A stretch of DNA of 64,000 nt. Origin: Paramecium pentaurelia (lineage: Eukaryota; Ciliophora; Oligohymenophorea; Peniculida; Parameciidae). Each line of letters opens with the position of its first letter. Positions within the stretch are counted from its first letter, which is position 1. Under the pieces are notes generated by a model. The model saw only the letters and a list, made by a program, of their open reading frames with translations, had not been told where the DNA came from and searched no databases. This document shows positions 13,085 through 24,661 of the stretch, one piece after another. The DNA is taken from assembly GCA_905183005.1 (NCBI GenBank), contig CAJJDO010000153.1, forward strand, positions 17,124-81,123, read 5' to 3'. The translations under genes and the position numbers were made by a program.

Positions 13085-13469
13085 ATGATAATACTATATG
13101 ATATAACTTTTGGAGCAACATTGTTAGGCTCTGCTTTCCTTTCTACCTTGTATTATTAGAGACCAATAAAAAAATTAACCAAGAAGAATAGCCAAATAGA
13201 CAAATTTTGGTTGTTTTTATGGTAGAAAAACTCCAGACAAGTATGCAAAAATTAATTCTGTTTATTAGAAATTCTAAGACTATTTTGATTAAATGATTAT
13301 GACTTTACATAATTATGAGACACCTAAAGAAATTCCTAACAAATTTTCGAGTTAGAATTATGCAATTAGATCTGTCTTAGCTGATTTAAATAAAACACAC
13401 CACCATCTACCAAAAAAAATACTGTTTAATTAATTTTATGTTGATACTATCTTTCACAAAACTTTCTGA
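13085..13469 (+). CDS. Hypothetical 118-residue protein
   Basis: ATG at 13085, a 28-nt intron at 13241-13268 (GTATGC...TTAG) and TGA at 13467-13469 give 118 residues. An N-terminal hydrophobic segment (ITFGATLLGSAFLSTLYY) could span a membrane. The rest is polar (DYFDQMIMTLHNYETPKE and a HHH stretch). I do not recognise the family. The frame lies in the exactly duplicated block; only this copy has a start codon. It may be a fragment of a longer ancestral gene. Confidence 0.4.
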
Positions 13470-14745
13470 TATCTTAAAGAGAAAGACAGAAACAATTTGT
13501 TTGGCAACAAGTACTATTTTAAAACTAAAGATTTAATAAACTTAGTTTTTTTATTTTTAATTACAGGATTAGCAAGAAATATCGTATAAATTTGAACCTT
13601 AATTCATTTAAACATAAATATTATGAATGCCTATAAAGTTTCCTTAATATTATAAATAGAGGAGGATTTTTATCTTCCAACTAATTCTTATACTTTTTTG
13701 GGTAATATATAATACTTTTGTATAAAATTTATTTTTTTTTATAATTCAGCTGTTCATTTTATTAGATTGAATTTTTTTAGCTTATAGGAGAATCTTAAAT
13801 AAATATATTTTAGATTGAGAACTTAGAACTAATATTGGCCCAAATTTATATTCTCTAGGTTTTTGTAGATATACTTTATAAAGGGGATTAATTATAATAT
13901 CACATAAATTTGTATTCTAACCTAAAGTCTTTTTATTCGATAAGTCTCTTAAAATGTCTTTATTTTAGTATTTTATAAGAATAAATGCGAAATACCAAAC
14001 TTTTACTTTGATTTTCTTTTTTTTTGAAATATTATTGAATCTCGTAGGTTATGGGGTAATTAATCATTAACTCTAAAATGGCTATTCATTGGATATGATG
14101 CTTAATTATTCAAAACAATTTTAATTGTATGTGATGAATATTAGATATTTCTTTATCGATTATTATGCTAATCTATTTTTTAGTTGTTTTCTTTTATTTC
14201 GTTTAGTTTAGCTGTAAGAGTAGTATAAAATTCTTGTTATTTTGGTCGTTTAATACTTATTTTTAAATGGCCTGTTATTTTTTAAATTATATTCGAATAT
14301 GAAAAAAAATTTCTGGAATGGTTAAAATCTTTTAGCTGTTTTTAGATTTAATTAAAATGAATTCCCTTTATGATCAATAATCATTTGCAACTTAAAGTTT
14401 ATTCAATTAGTGCAAACCAACAAAGTAAATTTAATTAAAAATATTCTTATTCTGGCATAGGTAATTTAGGAATTGTTATCTCAAAATTGGAATATCTGTA
14501 TCTTTGATTGAGCTTGGTCAATTATTTTTCATTTAAATCAAATTCTATTAATAGATATTAAAATTATATCTAATAAAATAGTTATTATTCTAAACTTATT
14601 GAGTTTTTTACATTCTAAATAAAAAGATAGAGTGGAAATGGAAATCATACTAAAAATAACGAATTTAAAATCCCATTAATCTCTCTATTTGAATAAATAA
14701 TAAAAACAGACTATTTTTTGCGAATAAGATATATTTTAAAATTAA
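13092..14745. repeat. Direct duplication, copy 2
   Basis: Partner of 11278-12927. Identity is complete for 13092-14371, then falls to roughly 90% up to the shared run ending GATATATTTTAAAATTA near 14740. Beyond the 118-codon frame I see no gene; the rest is AT-rich. Confidence 0.85.
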
Positions 14746-14769
14746 TTTAATTGGTATAATTTAATATTA

Positions 14770-17700
14770 TCAATTGAATTTACTTATGATCTTTTTATCT
14801 GCATTTTACATTCTTAAGTCGAAAATTTATTTTTTTACCTAATCAATCATTTCAACTTCTATTGCTTCTAACAATTTATTTTTCAGTGTTTTATTTGATG
14901 TTTAATTTATTTTAGAAATTAAATTTAAGCTGCTTTCCATAGCTTATTGGGTAATATCTTTCATCCTCTTGTTAAAATTTTATTTCATTAAGAAATTCTT
15001 AAATTCTTGTTAAAATTTTGGAGAGAATGAAATCCCATCATCATAGATCATCCCTTTATTTTTCATGTTGCCAATAAGTTCCTTCACAAATTACTAATTT
15101 TAAAAATTCTATATTTCTTTAATATCCTTCAATAATTGTTCTATTAATTCCCAATTGAAATTAAACTAGTCGATCGCCTAATGATATCATTATTATAATA
15201 CCTAATTAATCCTCATAATTTCACTACTTGACTTTTAGATTCGGCGAGTAATCAAATCTTATTAATATTTAAGCTCCTTCTGTTGAATTTCTAAGTCGTT
15301 TTTCATAATTTTGGACTACTATTATAGTGAGAGAAACTTATTCAAATACTCCTATTAAAATACAATTTCTAATGGTTCTGTATATAGTATTTAAGGTCTT
15401 AAATCATTCAATGTTTGAGTAATGCTAGGTCTCATAACGATTTAATAAAACTAATTCATAGAGTGAGGGTTTGAAATTTACACTTAATTACAAGCATTTT
15501 GAACAGTTTTATTGTGAATACTAAAATATTTTTGAAGATGAGACTATACCATATTATTTGTAACCATTTTTTAGACTTATTGTTGATCGCAGAATAATTC
15601 ATAATAAAGATCTAGAAAAATAATTTTTTTTTAGACTTCTTAATCTTGATTAAAATAATTCCAAATAATATTGGAAAATTTTTGTAATTCATTATTAAGA
15701 GCTTACTTAAATTAATTATATTATTAAATATCGTTTTTTACCTAATCATACTTTTTATTTCCTTCTCTTTAACAAATCTCCACCAAATCTTTTTTAATTT
15801 CATAGACATTTTTTTAAGATTTAGCTTTGGCCATCTATAACTTTATAAACTTTAATGAAGCTTAAACTAGACTATTATTAAATCCTTCAACAGTTCCTTA
15901 TGACTATTTGGAGCATAAATTAATTAACTGAAGAATTTCAGAAGCTGTTGACTCAGATATAAGGCCTAAGTTTTTTTAATTTTATATGATTTAATTTGCG
16001 ACATTGAGAATTTGAGTTTTATCAACATTCTTTGTAGAATCTGTAATCTTTTAAAGAGTTTCATGTTAATTTTATAAATTTTTCTTTTCTTAATTGGTCA
16101 ACCAAAATCCTGCTTTTTCCAAACCTTCTATTGTAATGGAAGGGATTTATTGTAAAAACTCAGAAAGTCCAATTTTCTTTAAGGATTTAATCATTGAGCC
16201 ACCAAGTTTAAGAGCTTCTTAAATACCAGCTTGTCCTGCCAAAGCCAATGATGTGGCAATATTAATGGATTTTTATTTTCCCCAAGCTCCCCAATCAATA
16301 TCGATTCCTTTCCAAGCTGCAGTAACTGAATATATCATATCTGAAATTCCTTCAGTAATCAATGCTTTTCCAATGGGTAAAGCTACTCCGCAAGTAAATG
16401 CACATATTCCACACCCGATAACAAATTAACCTAATCCTATTGCAAACATTGCAATATAATCACCCCATTTTTTTTCTTTTTTTATCTTAGTAAGTTTCCC
16501 AAACTAAGGTAAAGGCCCATCATCAATAACCTCTTACTAATCTTTAATAGATTGCTCTGATTCAGCGTTCTCCTTTTCTTCTTTCGCAATTACTGGTTAC
16601 CAACTTAAATTAAGCTCTTCTTTTTCAGATTGGAAGTTTTTTAATGTGTTTAAAAGCTCATCAATATTATCTATTGCTTTTTAATACACTTTTAAATGGT
16701 TTTATATTTTCTATTCAACAGCATCTTTTGAGATTTTGCTTTATTCCAAAAATTAAACTGCAGATATTTTTTGATTTTTTGAATCATTTATTAAGTTAAA
16801 CTTTTTCATTTGTGAATCTTCCTTTTAAATTGAAATATTTGTCTATGAAGGTTTGCTTATTTATTACTTTTCTTAAAACGAATCTACTTGAATTCTATTT
16901 AATTTAGCAGCTGTAGCAAATCCTTTTTCATCATCAATTTTATTTTGAAACAATGATTTTGCCTACTCTAATGATTATATTCCATTTTATATTTCTTCAT
17001 TTTAAATTTCAAATAATCCTTTAAAATATTACACTTAAGGATCGCAAATAGCTATTTCAGCTGCCCTTTTGAAAATATTTAAATCTCCATTTTAAAGTCC
17101 CTAATATATCAAATGTTTTGGATTTTACACTTCTTTAGAAATCAAAACACTTTCGATTTCATCTTCTTTTATTCCTTTATCTTAATTTTGTTCCAAATAA
17201 AGTCCCCATTTTTCCTCCAAAGCTAGATATTCAGCTCTATGTGTTTTAATATTTACCTAAGTCTTTGCAATATTGAAGAACTTTTCAAAACATTTGTCTT
17301 CATTTTGTAATTTATCCATCTCTTCCTCTATCTCATTTGAATATTATTATTCATTTAAATCTCGAAAAAATATAAGAACATCTAAGTAAGTATAATTTTA
17401 TTGCTTTTAGTTATTTTTATAATAACTTATTGCATCTTCTGGTGTTTTAATTTAATTTAATGTTCCCAGATATAGATTTGTTTAGAAATTTACTATAAGT
17501 TAGGCTGTACCNAATTCCAAATAATATTGGAAAATTTTTGTAATTCATTATTAAGAGCTTACTTAAATTAATTATATTATTAAATATCGTTTTTTACCTA
17601 ATCATACTTTTTATTTCCTTCTCTTTAACAAATCTCCACTAAATCTTTTTTAATTTCATAGACATTTTTTTAAGATTTAGCTTTGGCCATCTATAACTTT

Positions 17701-20700
17701 ATAAACTTTAATGAAGCTTAAACTAGACTATTATTAAATCCTTCAACAGTTCCTTATGACTATTTGGAGCATAAATTAATTAACTGAAGAATTTCAGAAG
17801 CTGTTGACTCAGATATAAGGCCTAAGTTTTTTTAATTTTATATGATTTAATTTGCGACATTGAGAATTTGAGTTTTATCAACATTCTTTGTAGAATCTGT
17901 AATCTTTTAAAGAGTTTCATGTTAATTTTATAAATTTTTCTTTTCTTAATTGGTCAACCAAAATCCTGCTTTTTCCAAACCTTCTATTGTAATGGAAGGG
18001 ATTTATTGTAAAAACTCAGAAAGTCCAATTTTCTTTAAGGATTTAATCATTGAGCCACCAAGTTTAAGAGCTTCTTAAATACCAGCTTGTCCTGCCAAAG
18101 CCAATGATGTGGCAATATTAATGGATTTTTATTTTCCCCAAGCTCCCCAATCAATATCGATTCCTTTCCAAGCTGCAGTAACTGAATATATCATATCTGA
18201 AATTCCTTCAGTAATCAATGCTTTTCCAATGGGTAAAGCTACTCCGCAAGTAAATGCACATATTCCACACCCGATAACAAATTAACCTAATCCTATTGCA
18301 AACATTGCAATATAATCACCCCATTTTTTTTCTTTTTTTATCTTAGTAAGTTTCCCAAACTAAGGTAAAGGCCCATCATCAATAACCTCTTACTAATCTT
18401 TAATAGATTGCTCTGATTCAGCGTTCTCCTTTTCTTCTTTCGCAATTACTGGTTACCAACTTAAATTAAGCTCTTCTTTTTCAGATTGGAAGTTTTTTAA
18501 TGTGTTTAAAAGCTCATCAATATTATCTATTGCTTTTTAATACACTTTTAAATGGTTTTATATTTTCTATTCAACAGCATCTTTTGAGATTTTGCTTTAT
18601 TCCAAAAATTAAACTGCAGATATTTTTTGATTTTTTGAATCATTTATTAAGTTAAACTTTTTCATTTGTGAATCTTCCTTTTAAATTGAAATATTTGTCT
18701 ATGAAGGTTTGCTTATTTATTACTTTTCTTAAAACGAATCTACTTGAATTCTATTTAATTTAGCAGCTGTAGCAAATCCTTTTTCATCATCAATTTTATT
18801 TTGAAACAATGATTTTGCCTACTCTAATGATTATATTCCATTTTATATTTCTTCATTTTAAATTTCAAATAATCCTTTAAAATATTACACTTAAGGATCG
18901 CAAATAGCTATTTCAGCTGCCCTTTTGAAAATATTTAAATCTCCATTTTAAAGTCCCTAATATATCAAATGTTTTGGATTTTACACTTCTTTAGAAATCA
19001 AAACACTTTCGATTTCATCTTCTTTTATTCCTTTATCTTAATTTTGTTCCAAATAAAGTCCCCATTTTTCCTCCAAAGCTAGATATTCAGCTCTATGTGT
19101 TTTAATATTTACCTAAGTCTTTGCAATATTGAAGAACTTTTCAAAACATTTGTCTTCATTTTGTAATTTATCCATCTCTTCCTCTATCTCATTTGAATAT
19201 TATTATTCATTTAAATCTCGAAAAAATATAAGAACATCTAAGTAAGTATAATTTTATTGCTTTTAGTTATTTTTATAATAACTTATTGCATCTTCTGGTG
19301 TTTTAATTTAATTTAATGTTCCCAGATATAGATTTGTTTAGAAATTTACTATAAGTTAGGCTGTACCCTATTAGCCTTATCTTCCAGCTCTACCAAACCC
19401 TTAAAGTTAAATTCTAACATTACGAGGCAAAAAAGACATAATGACATGCAGACCTCCATTAGTTTCCAATTCTTTATTAGCAGTCAAATCTGTTCCTCTT
19501 CCAGCCAAATTTGTAGCAATAATAATTTGATTTGGACCAATTTCTTTTGATATTTATTAGTTATCGTCAACATAAGTGGTAGATTTAATATTGTAATTTT
19601 TTAAATAACCTTCAATTTTATGAACATCTTCAATAGTTCTATTTATAATTAGTACAGCTCTTTTTTTCTCCAACTATTACAATACTCCTTTTGATATTTC
19701 TTCAAGCCATTCATTCTCTCCTAAGGCTGCTATTCCTGGCTCTACTTTCAAGAGACTTTATTTATAAGGAGGCATGAAAACAAAGTCAACATTGTATTTT
19801 TTGGCTAATAAATTTTGTGTGATTTAGGATCCCAATGTACCTGTTAGACCTAAAAGTTAATGCTTATATCTGTTAAAGAAACCAACATTAGACAATAACT
19901 TAGTGCTAATTCTTAATGGAGTAATAGAAAGACCATGTTTCAATTAAATAAATTAATGTAATCCTTTCTACCATTATGTATTATTCTTATGGACAACTCC
20001 TGTATTTTAATAATCAATAATTCGAACATTGTTATTATCAATAAGATAATTTTAATTTTCGTAGTAATCATATTTAGCCATTACAGCATTTTCAATCCAA
20101 CATTTCTTCATAAAGTTGATATAATTTAATCGAAAGGCAGGTATTTAATTTTATAAGGCTTCCTTTATTTAAATATCCAAAGCTTTTTAAACATAATCTA
20201 TTAAATCAATACAATAATAATCTTTTCCGTCTATTATCATAACTTTTCTATCTGTTGATAGATTTGGCTCTGATTTACAAATTTCATCCCAAATCAATCT
20301 AAGTATTTTGGTTAAGTCAAGCATTCCTGGAATTGGTGTGCTTAATAAAGTCTTATGGCTATTTCCATCAATAAGCATAGCATCAACTTCATCTATTATG
20401 ATATACCCTTATTGTCTGTCTCCCATCGTTCCTAATTCTGAATATTTATGTCTAAGTATATCAGCTTGGAAACTATGAGGATCTCCATATATGACTTGAG
20501 ATTTATAACATGGAAGCATCTCTTCTAAGTTGCTTGGTTACTCATTTATATTATGAGCTACCGATACTGAAAATAATTGATAAAATGGAGCTAAATCTTT
20601 AGCATCCCTAATCGCCAAGACTGGAGAGCTAGTTACAATGTCGACATTTAATTTTTTCTTTTTACACAATAGAATGGCTAGCATTGCTACAATTAGAGTT

Positions 20701-21509
20701 TTTCCTTCCCCCGTATTTATCTATGCTAAACGACCCTTTTTATCTTAATGATTATATAATTCTATAACAGATAATAATTAAACAGGTCTTGGATAATAAG
20801 AGAAATGCTGATTTACATTTTTACACAAGTATAATAGATCTTCATATTCCAATTACGGAGATGAATTAAAATCAGAAACTTAAAAATTTTATTGTTGTTA
20901 TTCTAAGGAATTGTATAATTATTCAAGTTATTAATTGATTTGATCGTTACTTCTTTTGTTTAAGGATTGAAATTTAGAAAACAAATCTTTTATTTATTAA
21001 TTCTCCTTAATAGATATATCTATTTTAATTTCATCCATTTGTAATATCCCTTTAGTTTAAAAAGGTTATTTTTTATTTGTAATTTTTGAAATTAATTATA
21101 AACATTCACTAAGTGAATTAAATTCAGAACATAAAATCTAATTTAGAATTTCTTAGCTTTACTTTTTTTATATATGTTAAAGAAGAAAATTAATTTCCTC
21201 ATTGTTTTTAAATGATTATGATAACTTATTTTTCAACTTCATCAAGTCTAATGGATTCCATTATACTTATTATCTTTCCTATTGACATTCAATCTATATT
21301 TAATTGAAAATTTCCTTTTTAATGTCTTCTTATAATTTTCTCCAATCTTTATTGTATGACTTAAGATGATCAATGATTTTTTATGCGTCCTTAACTTATT
21401 TTATATCTAGCATTAAAATTGACATTTATTATTTAGTAAGGTTTAATTATGATAAATGGAATTAGATTAATTGATTTTCTTTAGTTGACCAATTTCTATT
21501 CCCTATCAT
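14770..21509 (-). CDS. SecA-like ATPase, very long, interrupted by an assembly duplication
   Basis: On the minus strand an open frame runs from ATG 21509 to the N at 17512. It carries SecA-type motifs in order: YYPRPVQLLSVIEL, a P-loop (INTGEGKT, about residue 268), IIIDEVDAMLIDG (Walker B, about 375), LLGLTGTLGS, then ATNLAGRGTDLTAN and QLQGFGRAGRQG (helicase motifs V and VI type). After the motor there is a long helical part and a region rich in small and hydrophobic residues (GVALPIGKALITEG, DIDWGAWGKQKSINIATSLA), then a helical C terminus ending at TGA 14772-14770. One 24-nt intron lies at 15178-15201. If one of the two copies of the 1,855-bp repeat is removed, the frame continues without a break and totals 1,620 codons including the stop. 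Bacterial SecA drives secretion; this is a diverged protein using the host's code, so its role is unknown. Confidence 0.8.
15657..17511. repeat. Assembly duplicate, copy 1 (contig end)
   Basis: These 1,855 bases repeat at 17513-19367 (offset 1856) with a single difference noticed (CCACCAAATC near 15782, CCACTAAATC in the other copy). Both copies are coding in the SecA-like gene. The two copies abut either side of one N, the pattern of two overlapping contig ends that were not merged. Confidence 0.9.
17512..17512. other. Assembly gap (single N)
   Basis: Lies exactly between the two 1,855-bp copies. Including it, the inserted length is 1,856 bases, which is not a multiple of three and breaks the SecA-like frame. 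Confidence 0.9.
17513..19367. repeat. Assembly duplicate, copy 2 (contig start)
   Basis: Partner of 15657-17511. It is in frame with the N-terminal SecA-like motor to its right, while the first copy is in frame with the C terminus to its left. Confidence 0.9.
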
Positions 21510-22247
21510 TTATAAGATATTTAAATAATATCCATTCAGTCATAGATTATTCTGCTTTGACCCAATTTTAAAGTTCAAATTCTATCAGAAACTAATATGA
21601 ATATTATTGTTTTTTTTAAGTTAGATCAACAACGATTCGATAGTCTCTTTCAAAAAAGACAAAAAATAACATATATTCTTGCAATTTCTACACGATAGAA
21701 ACTCTAATAACTTTAATTCTTTTGTTTCCGTTTTTAAATAAATTTAATACTATTTAATATTAATTCTATTTAAAAAGCTATTAGAATTTGGGATTTTAAA
21801 ATCAGTTGAGAATTTTGGACAAAAATTTATATTTCTTCAACCCTTCTCATTTATTATAAATCGCCTCTATATTTAGACATTACTAAAATAAATATGGTTT
21901 CTATAATTATCCATCATTAAACTGTCTATCATTAGCCTTATATTTTATTATTTAAGTAGATTTATGTATTACTTTTATGTTGAAAGAAATTGGAAATTGC
22001 ACTCTTATAATTTATTGAGCATAGAATAGTCAAATTTAACTTTATAGGCCAATTATCAACAATTCTGTAACTTCAATAAATTTCCAAGATCCAATCCAGT
22101 TGACTATTTGTAATTTTTAAAGGATATAACTTGTAAATTATATCTATTTTGATGAATTTCTTAAAAAAAGTAGATTTTTCTGAATTATTAATTGTAAAAT
22201 CTTGATTTTCATCAACGATTTTGAAATTAATGTTCATTTTCTCCTAT
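21510..22247 (-). other. Probable N-terminal part of the SecA-like gene, frame broken
   Basis: The frame of the SecA-like ATG meets a TGA at 21542-21540. In a neighbouring frame clear coding sequence continues upstream (for example IVVDLTQKKQQYSYQFLIEF and NWVKAEQSMTEWILFKYL near 21540-21660). The two frames would join if one G of the GGG near 21500 were removed. Another break is needed near 21815. A start at ATG 22247 (MNINFKIVDENQDFT) is plausible. The breaks may be homopolymer errors in the assembly or real damage. Confidence 0.45.
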
Positions 22248-22541
22248 TACTCATTTAAAGAAGGACAGATACGATTTTTATCTATTTATGTAGATTATGA
22301 TAGGAATATTTTTCTTTCTTTTTTTTGATTAACTAAATTTTATTTGGTAATTTTTTTATTCAATCAAGATTTATTTATATGAAACATCTCAAATTAGGCT
22401 AAATAAAATCATTATATATCTGTTATTCAAGATAAATTACAATAATAGAATTCAACAGAATTAAAATAAAATTATTCATTAATTAAAAATTTTAAGGAAG
22501 CATTTAAATTAATATTAATTCCTATTGTGAAAATAAAAATT

Positions 22542-22829
22542 ATGAATTATAAAGAAAGCAGAATAAACCATTTCATGTAAAAGGAGAAATATTCATCTAA
22601 AATTCAACAAAGTGCATAATAATTGTTAGAAAAATATCCTACGCTATACAGTTATAGAAAGGCGATTCAAGAAGTAAAAGAAAACTTTAGAAGTGGAAGC
22701 TTTGGTGTTGAGGTTGGACGAGTATTTTAAGGCAACTCTAATAAATGCTATTTTTATATGCATGAAAAAATTTAAAATAGAGTTTAAAAGAGAAACTAAT
22801 TAACAAAAAATTAAAAACACTTTGATTGA
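22542..22829 (+). CDS. Small hypothetical protein, 95 residues
   Basis: One exon from ATG 22542 to TGA 22827-22829. The product is basic and polar (starts MNYKESRINHFMQKEKYSS; contains NFRSGSFGVEVGRVFQG) with no signal peptide or membrane segment. I do not recognise it. It lies about 300 bp from the likely start of the divergent SecA-like gene. G+C is visibly higher than in the flanks and seven CAA or TAA glutamines fall in frame, which supports coding. Confidence 0.5.
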
Positions 22830-24661
22830 TTATATGTTTATTATTGATATGAAAAGTAATTCGAATCTTCTAGATTTATTTAAAAATAAGATGCTTAACT
22901 TAATCTCAACTCAAAACTGATGTATTATAATCCATTTTGTAAACCTGTGCATTAATAAATCCTTCATAAGCAATAAAGCTTTTGAAGAAATTTTAAGAAT
23001 AAGTATCTTATTAATTGAAGTTATATTATTTAAATTCATATTATGTAATTAATTAATATCAGAATACTGTAATATAATTGTTATAATTTATAAGTTTATT
23101 TATAATTGTAAAAATTTCTTTAAGATTTTATTTAATTTCTCTCGTTAATTCATAATCATGATATATAATATTGAGAGAAAAAACTGAAATTAAAAAATCT
23201 ACCATACATTAATTATTGACCTTTTAAATACATTATAGAATTTTAATTTTCCCATCAACCTTAGATATGTACTGATTTCCAAGGCTTCAAATGCTAGCCA
23301 ATTTCTCTTGATAATCAACATTGATACATTTTCGAATTAAATAATATTTTAATATATTAATGATTCCAAAAAAAAATAAAGACTACCATGATATTAACGA
23401 TATAATATTATTGTTTCAATCATAAGAATTAGCCATTTGATATTTATTAAATTTGTAGCTCAATAGTATAGACATATATCATAATAAAATGTAATTTAAC
23501 TTAATAACTCATTTATTAATTCAATTTTTAAAATAGTTTATTCACAAAACTTATTAAATGTTCAATTTCCATTTAATATAGTGCATTAACTTGTAAGTCT
23601 TCTTTGTAATTCATCAGAATTACTCAAAATCTGTAAAATCAAAAATTATTTACTTAAAGTAGTATACCAAATGTAATTGCTTAATTTGGATAAATTGGTA
23701 TCACAATATATTAGCAAGCGCAACTCCATAAAATTTAAACTATTCTCATTATTACATATACATTTCTGAAAAAGTTATAATTATTGAGTGCATGAAAATT
23801 TTCAATTATAGCAACCATCAAAATAATAAATATTATCATCATTACATTCCTCATAACCAAAAGCTCAACAGATAGATCAACAATTAATAATTATTATATT
23901 ATCTCCTTATGATTTATTATAGCAATTGATATTAGAATATACATGATATTGCTTATAATTAGGATTTAAAACAACAACATCCAACTTATTAAATATTATT
24001 TCGATTATCAACTTTCTCTATAAAATACTTGAACACCAAAATATTTGGACAAAGTAAGGTTGTTGATTAATTACATTACAAAGAATGTTTGGAAAATTAA
24101 CAAATAAAATAAAAAAAATCCAGATTATGTGTAAATTATTAATATTTAACAAATATATAAATAATAAAATAGAATTCTGATATGAAAACTAATATATTTA
24201 ATAATAATATCTAGAAATAATTAAATATTATGAATAAAACATATCACTTAAAATATAAACTAAGTATTAAAATTTGATTTTGGATATAAGATAATTACAA
24301 AATTGATTTTTTTTATACATTAAAAAATATATGATCAAACAATCATTAATTTGAAGCTTAACTCAATTATATATATATACTTCGAAATAATTTTTTAGCA
24401 TTCAAATTAGAATTCATAACACTAATAATTATCTATAGAATTGAGCTATTCATTTTTAGATTTACAACTAAAAATCTATAGGAAAATTTATATTTTTTTC
24501 ATTATGTAAAATTTATTTAGAAGTGAATGAATTGATACTTAATTTCTTACTATTTTTTTTGTGACTCTTTGTGATATCCCAGATATAGACTATTAATATA
24601 TTCTTTAGTATTAAATTTTGAACATTTTTTTAAATATCAAATATAATAAATAAATAACAAA
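22830..24661. other. 1.8-kb AT-rich stretch without a recognisable gene
   Basis: Very AT-rich with many short TA runs. I find no long frame under the ciliate code and no repeat structure. It is by far the longest empty stretch in this gene-dense window and could hold a remnant or retained germline-type sequence, but nothing in it shows that directly. Confidence 0.5.

Noticed and set aside
17513..19367. True tandem duplication within the SecA-like gene
   Set aside because: It would break the frame, abuts a single N and is nearly identical to its partner; a contig overlap explains all three.
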